Shown one piece after another: positions 16,196-25,960 of a stretch of 60,376 nucleotides of DNA (the stretch's first letter is position 1; every line of letters starts with the position of its first letter). The position numbers and the translations under genes were made by a program. The DNA is from a virus, in the IMG/VR virus record IMGVR_UViG_3300047470_000174, positions 1 to 60,376 of that record; one strand, 5' to 3'. The notes under the pieces are model-generated. The model ran no database searches. It was given only the letters and a program-made list of their open reading frames with translations, and had not been told where the DNA came from.

Positions 16196-19100
16196 GCTCT
16201 ATCGACGAGCGTGTCGTTCAAATGAAGTTCGAGAATGCTGCGTTCGAACGTGGTGTTCAGCAGACTCTAAACACCCTGGCACGGCTCAACAAGGGCCTTC
16301 AGCTCCAGGGTGCCACGAAGGGTCTCGCGGGGGTTTCTGCCGTCGCCGAACAGTTCGATCAGCACATGGTGCGAAGCCGGGATTCTCTCGGACGGTTCAC
16401 ATCCAGTGTTTCGCAGTCCTCCACTGTAGCTACGGCCTTCGGCCAGAAGATCGAAGCTTCTCAGGGTGTTCTCGGCCGGTTCACCAGTGGATTTTCGACG
16501 CTGGTTTCGCACGTTACGACTTTCGGCCAGAAAATCGATTCGGGTCGTAATTCTCTTGGCCAGTTCACCAGCGGTCTGAGTGAGACCATCGGAACCTCGG
16601 ACAAGACGACATCTTCTCTTCAGAGGATCGAAAATGGCGTCTCGGCCATATCCGGAAAGTTCTCCGCACTCGGCACCGTAGCCACTGGTGCCCTACTGAG
16701 CATCGGGGCGAGGGCTGCTCAGGCTGGTACCCAGCTCATCAAGTCGTTCTCGTTCGCGCCTATCATGGATGGGTTCCACGAATATGAGACGAACCTGAAT
16801 GCGATCCAGACCATTCTGGCTAACACTCAGGCCGCGGGCACAAACCTCAAGGATGTAAATGGGGCTCTGAACGAGCTCAACCACTACGCCGATCAGACCA
16901 TTTACAACTTCTCCGAGATGGCGAAGAATATCGGCACCTTCACGGCTGCCGGTGTCGGTCTCAAGGAGTCTACGGCGTCAATCAAGGGTATCGCAAACCT
17001 GGCGGCCTTGTCTGGCTCCAACTCTGAGCAGGCTTCTGGTGCCATGTACCAGCTCTCCCAGGCTATATCCGCTGGACGGGTATCCCTGGAGGACTGGAAC
17101 TCAGTAGTCAACGCCGGTATGGGTGGTACCGTATTCCAACGTGCTCTGGCTCAGACTGCCGAGAAGATGGGGACTCTGAGCGATGGAGCTGTAAAGCTCA
17201 AGGGCAAGATGAAGAACGTCACGATCGAAGGGAAGTCGTTCCGTGAGTCCATCACGGCGAAGCCCGGACAAGATTCGTGGCTGACATCGAAGGTCCTCAC
17301 AAACACGTTGGCACAATTCACCGGAGACCTGTCCAACGCACAGCTCAAGGCCGAGGGGTTCAACAAGGCTCAGATCGCGGCCATCCAAAAGCAGGCCAAG
17401 ATGGCCAAGGAAGCCGCAACCCAGGTAAAGACTTTCACCCAACTTCTTGACACCACCAAAGAAGCTGTGGGATCTGGATGGACGTCAACCTGGCAGATCA
17501 TCTTCGGCGACTTCACCGAAGCCAAGGGTCTGTTCACCGGAATCAGCAATTCTCTGAATGGGTTTGTTAGTGCTTCGGCCAATGCTCGGAACAAGGTTCT
17601 CGGCGACTGGAAGAAGCTAGGCGGAAGAACTGCCCTGATCAGCGGGATAGGGAATGTCTTCAAGGGACTTATCTCCGTCCTCAAGCCGATCAAGGATGCC
17701 TTCCGGGAGATATTTCCGGCAACCACCGGCAAGCAACTTGCCGACATGACGAAGTCGTTCAGAGACTTCACAGCCAAGCTCAAGATTGGGAGCGACACGG
17801 CTGACAAACTGAAGAGGACCTTTGCGGGGGTCTTCGCGGTGTTTGGAATCGCGGTCGACATTATAAAGGCCGTGGCTCGCACTATATTTGACTTGGTCGG
17901 AGTAGCCACTAAGGGCTCCGGCGGTTTCCTCGACTTCACCGCCAAGGTCGGTGATTTCCTAGTCGCTGTCCGGAACGGAGCTCGTGCGGGCGAAGGGATC
18001 ACGAACTTCTTCAAGGGTCTTGGCGCGGTTCTAACCATTCCCATCAAGCTCATCCAGAAGTTTGCTGGTTTCCTTGGATCGCTGTTCAAGAACACTGATT
18101 CCAAGGGTGTCGAGCAGAGTGTCGAACGCATATCCTCCAAGCTCGAACCTCTTGGCCACTTGGGCGAAGTAGTATCTAAGGCCTGGCAGACGACACTCAC
18201 GGTCATGCAGAACGTTGGCGATTTCTTCTCGAAGCTCGGCGACAAGATATCCAGCGTTCTCCAGGGTGTTGGTATCAACGTCTCAACGATGTTCGAGGGG
18301 TTCGACTTCAAGACTCTCTTCGCAGGCCTCAACACCGGTTTGCTTGGCGGTCTGTTCCTCATCGTCAGGAAGTTCCTCAACACCTTCGGCGGAGGCGCCG
18401 GCGGGGTTTTCGATGCCATTTCCGAGGGCCTCGAGCGCATGACTGGAGTATTCTCCACCATGCAGACCACCCTGAAGGCAGCAACGCTTCTTCAGATCGC
18501 TCTCGCCATCGGCGTTCTGGCAGTCTCTCTGAGCATCCTGGCCAAGATCAATCCCGACGATCTCGCCAAGGCCGGCGCTGCAATCACCGTTCTGTTCGGT
18601 CAGCTTCTGGGATCTCTTGCTGTATTCCAGAAGTTCATCGGTTCCGCAGGATTCGCCAAGCTTCCGTTCGTGATGGGATCACTGATCCTTCTAGCGGGTG
18701 CTGTTCTTATTCTTGTCCAGGCAGTCAAGCAGTTGTCCGGCCTGGATTGGAATGGGCTGTCGAAGGGTCTCACAGGCCTGGCTGTCACCATGGGTCTGGT
18801 TGTGGGCGCGCTCAAGCTCATGCCCAACCCCGGTGGGATGATTTCTACCGGCCTGGGTCTGATTGCTCTTGCCGCGGCCATAAAGATTTTGGTCAGTGCG
18901 GTAACGGATCTGTCTGGTCTCAACTGGGCTGACCTGGCTAAGGGCCTTGTAGGCGTCGGGGCGCTTCTTGGGGCGCTCGTTCTCTTCACCATGTTCGCAA
19001 AGGCGGACGCGGGCGGTATCTCCCAGGGTGTAGGGATCATCTTGCTGGCGGCAGGGATCAAGATTCTCGCCAGTGCGGTCAAGGACCTGTCTAAGATGTC

Positions 19101-21666
19101 CTGGGGAGAAATAGCCAAGGGTCTAGTGACTCTGGCCGGTGCTCTTACGATCATCACGGCAGCGCTGATGTTCATACCGCCAACTGCACCACTGCAAGCA
19201 GCCGGGGTTCTTATCATCGCCACTTCTCTGGGGATGGTAGCGGACGCACTTGCCAAAATGGCAAAACTTTCTTGGAGCGCGATCAGCAAGAGTCTCACCG
19301 TAATGCTCGGGGCACTCACGATCATCACGGCAGCGTTGTATGTGATTCCTCCTACGGCTCCACTTGCCGCGGCTGGAATTCTCATCACAGCCCTGGCTCT
19401 CCAGCAGATCGCGAAGGTACTCTCCAAGTTCGCCCAGTATTCTTGGGAGGACATCGGAAAGTCGATGACTCTGTTGGCCGGTACGTTGGGGATCATCGCC
19501 GGAGCTCTGTTCCTCATGTCAGGAGCTATTCCCGGTGCAGCTGCGGTGATCATTGTCGCTGGTGCTCTGGCAATTCTGGCGCCGGTTCTCCAGCAGTTCT
19601 CCCAGATGTCTTGGACGGAGATCGGCAAGAGTCTTCTCATGCTGGCTGGCGTATTCGTGGTATTCGGTGCGGCAGCTTTGCTGCTTACTCCGGTTATCCC
19701 GGTAATGGTCGCTCTGGGATTTGCAGTGACTCTTCTGGGCGCCGGTATGCTGTTGGCCGGAGCGGGCATATTCTTGTTCGCTAGCGGGCTCACAGCTTTG
19801 GCTGTGGCTGGAGCGGCGGGTTCAGCGGCAGTTATCGGTATCGTCAGTGCTTTGATCGGTCTTATTCCGAAGGTCATGGAAGAGATCGGTCTGGGTATTA
19901 TCGCTTTCGCCAAGGTTATTTCTACAGGCGGTCCAGCGATTACTCAGGCCATCACGGTAGTGCTTCTGTCGTTGATCACAGCGATCGGTGTTCTCACTCC
20001 AAAGATCGTCCAGACGCTGTATAAGCTGCTGGTGATGCTGGTTCAGACGATGGCTAAGTACATACCCAAGTTGGTCGATGCTGGTCTTCATCTTCTGACG
20101 GGTATTCTCCAGGGAATCGCCAACAACCTCGGCAGGGTCATCACCGCGGCCACTAACGTCATCGTGGCCTTCATGAATGGCATCAGCAAGAATCTTCCCC
20201 GCATCATCGATGCCGGTGTGAAGATGATCTTGAGCTTCATCAACGGGATATCCCAGGCTATCGACAAGCACTCGTCGGAGCTTGGTGCTGCTGGTGGGCG
20301 TCTGGCTGGAGCCATTATCAAGGGTATGGTCAAGGGTCTTGCCGCTGGCGTTGGGCAGATCATATCCGCGGCAAAGGATGTGGCGTCGTCTGCGATCAAC
20401 GCAGCGAAGCACGTTCTCGACTCGCACTCGCCATCCAAGGTGTTCATCAAGATCGGCCAAGATGTCAACAAGGGCTTCTATATTGGTCTGATGAGCGGGG
20501 ACAAGAGCAAGATCGACTCCGCGTTCAACGACATGAAGAAGAAGCTCCTCGACCTGTCTAAGAACACTAAGGCGTCTGCTGCGGAGCGAAAGAAGGCTGC
20601 TTCTGCCTACACCGAACTGACCAAGGGTCTTAGCGACGAGCACAAGAAGCTTGATGCTCTATCGGTAAAGTACGACCAGTACACCGAGAAGATCAAGAAC
20701 GCCAAGCAAGCGCTCGCCGATATCAAGAAGACCCGCGACGACTTCAAGAAGTCTGTAACGGATCAGTACTCGGTTCTTCCAGATATTTCAGCGGACACGT
20801 CGGTAGCCACCTACGAAGCCGACCTGAAGACGCAGATCGAGAAGACCAAGCAGTTCTCGAATACTCTCCAGAGGCTTCGTGATCTTGGCCTGAACGATGC
20901 AGCGTACAAGCAGCTTCTGAACCAGGGTATCGAAGCCCTGCCGTTCGCGCAGAACCTGCTTTCCGGCGGCAAGGACGCGGTCAAGGAAGTCAACAGCCTC
21001 GACGGTCAGCTGGCAACCGCCGCCAAGGCTCTCGGTAAGTCGGCATCCAGCGAGCTGTACGACGCTGCGGTGCAGTCTGCTGCTGGACTCGTAAAGGGTC
21101 TTGAGAACCAGCAGAAGGCCATCGAGAAGCAGATGGACAAGATCGCCGGCTGGATGGTCAAGGCGATCAAGAAGGCTCTCGGGATCAAGTCCCCCTCGAG
21201 AGAATTCGTAACGGTGGCCGAATATTCCGCGCAGGGTCTGATCAAGGGATTGGGCGATATGTCCGGTTCTGTCCAGAAGGCTGCTGCAGGCACCGGACAG
21301 ACGGCTGTCGATTCTCTTCGGAAGTCGCTTAACGGATTCTCGGATCTGATGACTGCTCCCGTCAATCTGCAGCCGACCATCACTCCGGTTCTGGACTTGT
21401 CCAGTGTCAAGAAGGACGCCAGTCAAATTGGCAGCCTTATCCCGACTCAATCTGTCTCGGTAGACGCGGCATATCTCAAGGCAACGTCTATAGCCACCGA
21501 CAGGATGAGTACTTCGGATGCTGTCGCTTCGACGTCTTCCACCGTGTCGAAGGCAGTCACCTACAACCAGTACAACACCTCGCCTAAGGCTCTGCCCGCG
21601 GCGGAGATTTACCGTCAGACAAACAACCAAATATCCAAGCTGAAGGGAGCTCTGGAGGATAAGTGA
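16192..21666 (+). CDS. Tape measure protein
   Basis: A 1824-residue tape measure that fixes tail length and travels into the host during DNA entry. GTG 16192 overlaps the previous stop (GTGA). Near the N-terminus there are short repeats of FGQKI-spacer-LGxFTSG (about 60-130). The middle (about 840-1270) is a long series of hydrophobic segments with recurring LSWxxIxKGL units. The end has helical coiled-coil parts and two SPS-type motifs (SHSPSKVFIKIG, IKSPSREFV) typical of tape measures. Tail length scales with protein length, so a long flexible tail is expected. Confidence 0.92.
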   Translation: MSSIDERVVQMKFENAAFERGVQQTLNTLARLNKGLQLQGATKGLAGVSAVAEQFDQHMVRSRDSLGRFTSSVSQSSTVATAFGQKIEASQGVLGRFTSGFSTLVSHVTTFGQKIDSGRNSLGQFTSGLSETIGTSDKTTSSLQRIENGVSAISGKFSALGTVATGALLSIGARAAQAGTQLIKSFSFAPIMDGFHEYETNLNAIQTILANTQAAGTNLKDVNGALNELNHYADQTIYNFSEMAKNIGTFTAAGVGLKESTASIKGIANLAALSGSNSEQASGAMYQLSQAISAGRVSLEDWNSVVNAGMGGTVFQRALAQTAEKMGTLSDGAVKLKGKMKNVTIEGKSFRESITAKPGQDSWLTSKVLTNTLAQFTGDLSNAQLKAEGFNKAQIAAIQKQAKMAKEAATQVKTFTQLLDTTKEAVGSGWTSTWQIIFGDFTEAKGLFTGISNSLNGFVSASANARNKVLGDWKKLGGRTALISGIGNVFKGLISVLKPIKDAFREIFPATTGKQLADMTKSFRDFTAKLKIGSDTADKLKRTFAGVFAVFGIAVDIIKAVARTIFDLVGVATKGSGGFLDFTAKVGDFLVAVRNGARAGEGITNFFKGLGAVLTIPIKLIQKFAGFLGSLFKNTDSKGVEQSVERISSKLEPLGHLGEVVSKAWQTTLTVMQNVGDFFSKLGDKISSVLQGVGINVSTMFEGFDFKTLFAGLNTGLLGGLFLIVRKFLNTFGGGAGGVFDAISEGLERMTGVFSTMQTTLKAATLLQIALAIGVLAVSLSILAKINPDDLAKAGAAITVLFGQLLGSLAVFQKFIGSAGFAKLPFVMGSLILLAGAVLILVQAVKQLSGLDWNGLSKGLTGLAVTMGLVVGALKLMPNPGGMISTGLGLIALAAAIKILVSAVTDLSGLNWADLAKGLVGVGALLGALVLFTMFAKADAGGISQGVGIILLAAGIKILASAVKDLSKMSWGEIAKGLVTLAGALTIITAALMFIPPTAPLQAAGVLIIATSLGMVADALAKMAKLSWSAISKSLTVMLGALTIITAALYVIPPTAPLAAAGILITALALQQIAKVLSKFAQYSWEDIGKSMTLLAGTLGIIAGALFLMSGAIPGAAAVIIVAGALAILAPVLQQFSQMSWTEIGKSLLMLAGVFVVFGAAALLLTPVIPVMVALGFAVTLLGAGMLLAGAGIFLFASGLTALAVAGAAGSAAVIGIVSALIGLIPKVMEEIGLGIIAFAKVISTGGPAITQAITVVLLSLITAIGVLTPKIVQTLYKLLVMLVQTMAKYIPKLVDAGLHLLTGILQGIANNLGRVITAATNVIVAFMNGISKNLPRIIDAGVKMILSFINGISQAIDKHSSELGAAGGRLAGAIIKGMVKGLAAGVGQIISAAKDVASSAINAAKHVLDSHSPSKVFIKIGQDVNKGFYIGLMSGDKSKIDSAFNDMKKKLLDLSKNTKASAAERKKAASAYTELTKGLSDEHKKLDALSVKYDQYTEKIKNAKQALADIKKTRDDFKKSVTDQYSVLPDISADTSVATYEADLKTQIEKTKQFSNTLQRLRDLGLNDAAYKQLLNQGIEALPFAQNLLSGGKDAVKEVNSLDGQLATAAKALGKSASSELYDAAVQSAAGLVKGLENQQKAIEKQMDKIAGWMVKAIKKALGIKSPSREFVTVAEYSAQGLIKGLGDMSGSVQKAAAGTGQTAVDSLRKSLNGFSDLMTAPVNLQPTITPVLDLSSVKKDASQIGSLIPTQSVSVDAAYLKATSIATDRMSTSDAVASTSSTVSKAVTYNQYNTSPKALPAAEIYRQTNNQISKLKGALEDK

Positions 21667-22484
21667 TCACTCTGATCGAAGCTCGAACCCTCCAGGGCAC
21701 TCTTCTGAGTCTGCCGCTGGATGACATATCTGGTGGCTACAGCGTTCAGGACGTAGATGGGCTGGATCCTGTGAAGGCGACGATCGTGTCGTCTCCCTTC
21801 GCGAACGCTGATGGCGAACAGTACCAAGCCTCTCGCCGTGAAAAGCGGAATATCGTGATTACGTTGGGGCTCGAAACCGACTACATCACGAACAGCGTTC
21901 GTACTCTCAGGAGGAACCTGTACGAGTTCTTCCAGCCCAAGCGATACGTGAGCCTTCGGCTTTACGATGATGACGGTCTCACCGTGAATATCGAGGGGAG
22001 GGTTGAGTCATTCGAATCGGCCCTCTTCTCGCAGGAGCCGACGGTCAGCATTTCGATCCTCTGCTTCGACCCGGATTTCGTCAACGTGAATTCTGCGACG
22101 ATTTCCGGGTCCACGGTGGCCAGCACAACGAACACCGTGATCCAGTACGATGGCGATATCGAGACAGGTCTTGCACTCACTCTGAGTGTGAACAGGACCT
22201 TGACCGAATTCACCATCTACAACACCGGTGAAGACTCTATCGTCAGAAGTCTGGATATCGCCGCATCGCTTGTCTCCGGGGATGTTGTTGTTATCAGCAC
22301 CATCTCCGGGGCCAAGTCGGTAAAGCTGACCAGATCTGGCGTTACGTCGTCCCTGCTGTACGGGATGTCCACTCAGTCTGACTGGGTGGAGTTTACCCCG
22401 GGGGAAAATCACTTCAGGGTTTACGCAACTGGAGCGGCTATCCCATATTCCGTCACATACACTGAGCGTTACGGGGGTCTGTGA
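21663..22484 (+). CDS. Distal tail protein (Dit)
   Basis: A 273-residue baseplate hub protein. The N-terminus reads LIEARTLQGTLLSLPLDD, GYSVQDVDGLDPVKATIV; the REKRNIVITLGL and tail-tip strands fit the Dit/gp27-like N-terminal ring domain; the second half is a galectin-like beta domain (ISGSTVASTTNTVIQYDGDIETGLALTL). GTG 21663 overlaps the tape measure stop. It links tube end to the receptor-binding apparatus. Confidence 0.8.
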   Translation: MITLIEARTLQGTLLSLPLDDISGGYSVQDVDGLDPVKATIVSSPFANADGEQYQASRREKRNIVITLGLETDYITNSVRTLRRNLYEFFQPKRYVSLRLYDDDGLTVNIEGRVESFESALFSQEPTVSISILCFDPDFVNVNSATISGSTVASTTNTVIQYDGDIETGLALTLSVNRTLTEFTIYNTGEDSIVRSLDIAASLVSGDVVVISTISGAKSVKLTRSGVTSSLLYGMSTQSDWVEFTPGENHFRVYATGAAIPYSVTYTERYGGL

Positions 22485-23662
22485 TGAGTATGGAGGTGTA
22501 TATCCTCGACAGTCTCTACCGTCGGACCGAAGTAGTCGACCGTTACGAATCGCTTATCTGGACAGAGCGATTCTCAGCAGTAGGCGACTTCGAACTGAAG
22601 CTTCACTCGACTCTGGAGAACCGTACCCGGTTCGTAGAAGGAGTCAAGCTGGCTATCATTCCGTCATATCGGGTCATGATAGTAGAGACTGTCGAGGATG
22701 GCATCGACGACGAGGGCCAGGAGATCCTCACTGTCAAGGGCCCTTCTCTCGAAGCCGTTCTCGATCAGCGTATGGCTCGAAGTGCCATGGATGACACCAC
22801 CACGAATCCATCGTGGACGTTGACGGGAACCCCCAAAGTCATAGCGACGCAGATGTTCCACGATATTTGCGTTACGGGTGTTCTCGATTCCGGGGATGTG
22901 ATTCCGCTCATCAACGAGGGGAACATTTTCTCCACGGACACAACCCCGGCTCCTACGGACACCATCTCATATGTCGTCAGCCCGGATACTCTGTACAATG
23001 CAGAGAAAACGCTGTGCGATCAGTACCTGATGGGCTTTCGACTCGTGAGGAATGGCGACACAGCACAACTGTGGTTTGACATCTACATGGGGAGTGACAG
23101 AACCTCCCATCAGACGTCGCTTCCCGCTGTCATATTCAGCTCGGGTCTGGGGAACCTGCACAACACATCTGAGCTGAGATCCACTGCGTTGTACAAGAAC
23201 GCGGCGTACGTCATAACTCCGGTGGGTACTCGAATCGTATATCCGGATGACGTCGACACGACGATCTCCGGTTTCGACCGGCGTGTTCTGATAGTCAATG
23301 CTGATGACATCACAGATACCGACTCTGTAGTAGCCCAGGCTCTCATGCTCCAAAGGGGTATTGACGAGCTCGCCAAGAACCGTAAGGTCCAAGCATTCGA
23401 CGGCGAGGTAAGCCAGACCAGCCAGTACGTATACGGCACTGACTACAACCTGGGCGATCTGGTAGAGACCCGGAATGTCGATGGCGTCTCGAACAGTATG
23501 CAGGTCACGGAGCACATATTCGTGGCCGACAGTGAGGGTGTCCGATCGTACCCGACGTTGGCGGTCACTCAGTTCGTCACCGCTGGATCTTGGATAGGTC
23601 TTCCGGCCGGTAAGATCTGGTCTGACTACACCACAGAAGAGTGGGCGGATCTGCCCGGTTAG
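22484..23662 (+). CDS. ReqiPepy6 gp37-like tail protein
   Basis: A 392-residue tail-tip protein of the family typified by phage ReqiPepy6 gp37. The signature start is MEVYILDSLYRRTEVVDRYE followed by SLIWTERFSAVGDFEL and later VKGPSLEAVLDQR. The C-terminal half resembles tail-associated hub domains (TDYNLGDLVE). ATG 22484 shares a base with the Dit stop; GTG 22481 is possible. It probably forms the tail-tip hub. Confidence 0.8.
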   Translation: MSMEVYILDSLYRRTEVVDRYESLIWTERFSAVGDFELKLHSTLENRTRFVEGVKLAIIPSYRVMIVETVEDGIDDEGQEILTVKGPSLEAVLDQRMARSAMDDTTTNPSWTLTGTPKVIATQMFHDICVTGVLDSGDVIPLINEGNIFSTDTTPAPTDTISYVVSPDTLYNAEKTLCDQYLMGFRLVRNGDTAQLWFDIYMGSDRTSHQTSLPAVIFSSGLGNLHNTSELRSTALYKNAAYVITPVGTRIVYPDDVDTTISGFDRRVLIVNADDITDTDSVVAQALMLQRGIDELAKNRKVQAFDGEVSQTSQYVYGTDYNLGDLVETRNVDGVSNSMQVTEHIFVADSEGVRSYPTLAVTQFVTAGSWIGLPAGKIWSDYTTEEWADLPG

Positions 23663-23671
23663 GAGGTCAAA

Positions 23672-23902
23672 ATGGCAGTAGGAGACGAAGCCCAAGCTGC
23701 GGGATATTCGATAGTCCCGGACACCGACCTCGTCAAAGACGGTGCCGAAGAAATCAACCGTAGCCGAGACTATATCGCACAGGTTAAGGTATCGGTGCCT
23801 ACCGGCAAGGCTGCTTACCGAACTGCGGCCGGTATAACCTCTGGTACGGCTGCTCCATCCGGTGGTAACGATGGGGACATCTACTTCCAGATCATCAGTT
23901 AG
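23672..23902 (+). CDS. Small tail-tip protein
   Basis: A 76-residue protein ending SGTAAPSGGNDGDIYFQ, the turn often found in tail fibre tips. AGGAGG precedes the start, and a near copy of the repeated 13-mer (23666-23678) covers the start codon. The gene lies in the tail operon; the role is unknown. Confidence 0.6.
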   Translation: MAVGDEAQAAGYSIVPDTDLVKDGAEEINRSRDYIAQVKVSVPTGKAAYRTAAGITSGTAAPSGGNDGDIYFQIIS

Positions 23903-23910
23903 GCGGGGCC

Positions 23911-24897
23911 GTGACCGACTGGACTAAAACCACCGGCTCAACCGGAACTATGATGATCCGGGACACTGGGTCGTCGGTTGAGTTCTGGTTCAAGGCCGGA
24001 TATTCCAGCGACTGGTATAACGATCTTCACTTCAGTTACACAGTCGATGGCGATACCACCAGCAAGACGATCGACTACCCGACGGGCGCGGATTGGAAGA
24101 AGGTCGGTTCCGACACCGCGACCTACAGCCAGACCGTAACGTTCAAGCTCCTCACCGCCACTGGTATTTCCGGTATGGGTGGGCCAACGACGTTCACTCA
24201 TTCCGTCAGTCGGGATACAGTACCTGGCGCCCCTAGCGTTCCGGCTATATCCGGCATAACAGCTACTTCGGTGGTTGCGAAGTTCAGCGACGGATCCAAT
24301 GGCGGGGACGCGATCGACGCCCGTCAGATCAGGTACGACAACAATTCTGACGCTTCATCGAGCACGACAGTCAGTTCGGATGGCTCGACCACCATTTCGG
24401 GTCTGACGACCAACACGACTTACTACTTCTGGGCCAGGACTCATAACTCAGTCGGCTGGGGTCCATGGTCCGGAAGATCAAGCGCCAAAACAATTTCAGT
24501 CCCGACTGCTCCGAGTGCTCCACTTCTTTCCAGCATCACAGCAACAACTGTTGACGTCTCCTGGACAGACAACAGCAATGGCGGAGCCTCGATCACTGCT
24601 CACCAGATCGGCCGCGGTACTAGCGCACTGGGCCCGAGCGTAACTGTTTCGGCAAGTTCGCCTCAGGTACTCACAGGTCTGGCTCCAGGTAACACGTACT
24701 ACATATTCGTCAGGGCTCAGAACTCTGTCGGGTGGAGTGCGTGGTCAAAACCCACAAGCATGAGAACGGTCGCTGGTGCCTATATTCTTGTTGGCACCAC
24801 ATGGAAGCTTGCAGTCCCGTACGTGAGAGTAGGCGGGGTATGGAAGCTCGCTGAAGCATGGGGTCGTGTCTCAGGAGTCTGGAAGAAAACAACGTAA
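23911..24897 (+). CDS. Fibronectin type III minor tail protein
   Basis: A 328-residue protein with two tandem fibronectin type III domains (about 103-197 and 197-290), each marked by P-x-AP-S-x-P, a conserved Trp/Tyr core (TTYYFWARTHNSVGWGPW, NTYYIFVRAQNSVGWSAW) and spaced TxxxV strands. The end carries two short repeats, GTTWKLAVPYVRV and GGVWKLAEAWGRV. Such proteins sit on the tail surface and bind carbohydrate. The start is GTG. Confidence 0.85.
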   Translation: MTDWTKTTGSTGTMMIRDTGSSVEFWFKAGYSSDWYNDLHFSYTVDGDTTSKTIDYPTGADWKKVGSDTATYSQTVTFKLLTATGISGMGGPTTFTHSVSRDTVPGAPSVPAISGITATSVVAKFSDGSNGGDAIDARQIRYDNNSDASSSTTVSSDGSTTISGLTTNTTYYFWARTHNSVGWGPWSGRSSAKTISVPTAPSAPLLSSITATTVDVSWTDNSNGGASITAHQIGRGTSALGPSVTVSASSPQVLTGLAPGNTYYIFVRAQNSVGWSAWSKPTSMRTVAGAYILVGTTWKLAVPYVRVGGVWKLAEAWGRVSGVWKKTT

Positions 24898-24932
24898 AAA
24901 TTTTCGCAACGGGGGATTGGGGAGGTTAATTC

Positions 24933-25328
24933 GTGGGCGCTGGATTTCAGTTGGCCCTTACGTCGATTGCTTCGGTAATCGCGTCATCAGGTTTCTGGGC
25001 CTATATTCTGCGCAAGGACGACCGGAGGAACGCGACCACGCGACTTCTCATGGGGTTGGCCTACGATCAGTTGACGACTCGAGGTGTCGGCTATATCGAG
25101 CAGGGGTGGGTCACCAGAGAAGAATACGGCGACTTCAAGAAGTACTACTACGATCCGTACAAGGCTCTTGGTGGGAACGGGGTCGCGGATCGGATCATGG
25201 AAGAAGTATCCGGTCTTCCACTCATGTCACACAGCAGGTATGCCGAGATATTCCGGAACCGAGAAGAAGGTTGGGTAAACAATGTCCGAGTCATCAGCCG
25301 TGACAGCCAAGAAGCCCCTACTGAGTGA
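24933..25328 (+). CDS. Small membrane protein upstream of holin
   Basis: A 131-residue protein with one N-terminal membrane helix (FQLALTSIASVIASSGFWAYIL) and a cytoplasmic part containing EEYGDFKKYYYDPYKALGGNG, a pattern common next to holins in phages. GTG 24933 has GGGGAGG upstream. It overlaps the holin gene by 47 bases. It may be a second holin, an antiholin or a holin partner. Confidence 0.65.
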   Translation: MGAGFQLALTSIASVIASSGFWAYILRKDDRRNATTRLLMGLAYDQLTTRGVGYIEQGWVTREEYGDFKKYYYDPYKALGGNGVADRIMEEVSGLPLMSHSRYAEIFRNREEGWVNNVRVISRDSQEAPTE

Positions 25329-25647
25329 CGGGGCGTACAACAAGCTGAAGCACACGGCCGCGATCGCTCTTCCGGCTGCCGCCGCGTTCTACATCGCGCT
25401 GGCTCAGATCTGGCATCTCCCGAAGGTCGAAGAGGTCGCCGGCTCCATCGCATCGGTGAACACGTTCCTCGGCGTGGTCCTGGGTCTGTCGACGAGGACG
25501 TACAACAACAGCGACAACAAGTACATCGGCGCCATTCACGTTTCGGACGATGGCGAGAAGAAGGTGTACTCGTTGATCGTGAACGGGGATCCGGAAGCGC
25601 TTGACACGATGAAGGACGCCACCTTCAAGGTCAACACCAGCAAATAG
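25282..25647 (+). CDS. Holin
   Basis: A 121-residue protein with two predicted membrane helices (AAIALPAAAAFYIALAQIW and the segment around VNTFLGVVLGLS) and a charged C-terminus. Size, layout and position after the tail genes match phage holins, which time release of the endolysin. It starts inside the preceding gene. Confidence 0.75.
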   Translation: MSESSAVTAKKPLLSDGAYNKLKHTAAIALPAAAAFYIALAQIWHLPKVEEVAGSIASVNTFLGVVLGLSTRTYNNSDNKYIGAIHVSDDGEKKVYSLIVNGDPEALDTMKDATFKVNTSK

Positions 25648-25656
25648 GGGAGAAGC

Positions 25657-25896
25657 ATGATCGGCAACGAAGAGATCGAGAAGCGGTTCGGTTTCCACAA
25701 GGCGACCATCGAGGGCCCGGAAGCAACCAGCGAAACGCATGCAGATCTCCGGGCCGCGTTCAAGGCCTTCGCCAAGATCCTCGACGAAGCTCTCCCGGAC
25801 GGCAGATACAAGTACCTGTCTTTCACCGACCTTGAGATGTCCTCGATGCTGGCCCACAAGGCCATAGCCGAGAAGGCTCCTCTGGTCAGCGAGTAG
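25657..25896 (+). CDS. Acb2-like cyclic-nucleotide sponge (anti-CBASS)
   Basis: A 79-residue protein with the layout of the Acb2/Tad1-hairpin family: an N-terminal IEKRFGFH segment, a helix with LRAAFKAFAKILDE, the turn LPDGR, and a last helix with LE-x3-M-x-A-x-KAIAE. Acb2 proteins form hexamers that bind cyclic oligonucleotide signals and so block CBASS, and some also block Thoeris or type III CRISPR signalling. The gene follows the holin with a GGGGAGAAG ribosome site. The call rests on motif pattern, not on a search. It would act in the cytoplasm early or throughout infection. Confidence 0.7.
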   Translation: MIGNEEIEKRFGFHKATIEGPEATSETHADLRAAFKAFAKILDEALPDGRYKYLSFTDLEMSSMLAHKAIAEKAPLVSE

Positions 25897-25910
25897 TACC
25901 TTCCACAACG

Positions 25911-25953
25911 GTCGCATATTTTACAGGGGGTATAATGAGACCCCTACGAAAGG
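25911..25953 (+). promoter_or_regulatory. Repeated promoter P1
   Basis: First copy of the repeated element: TCGCA followed 19 bases later by TATAAT (25931-25936) in TATAATGAGACCCCTAC, then GAAAGG as ribosome site. No -35 hexamer at normal spacing. Confidence 0.75.
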
Positions 25954-25960
25954 CACTGCT

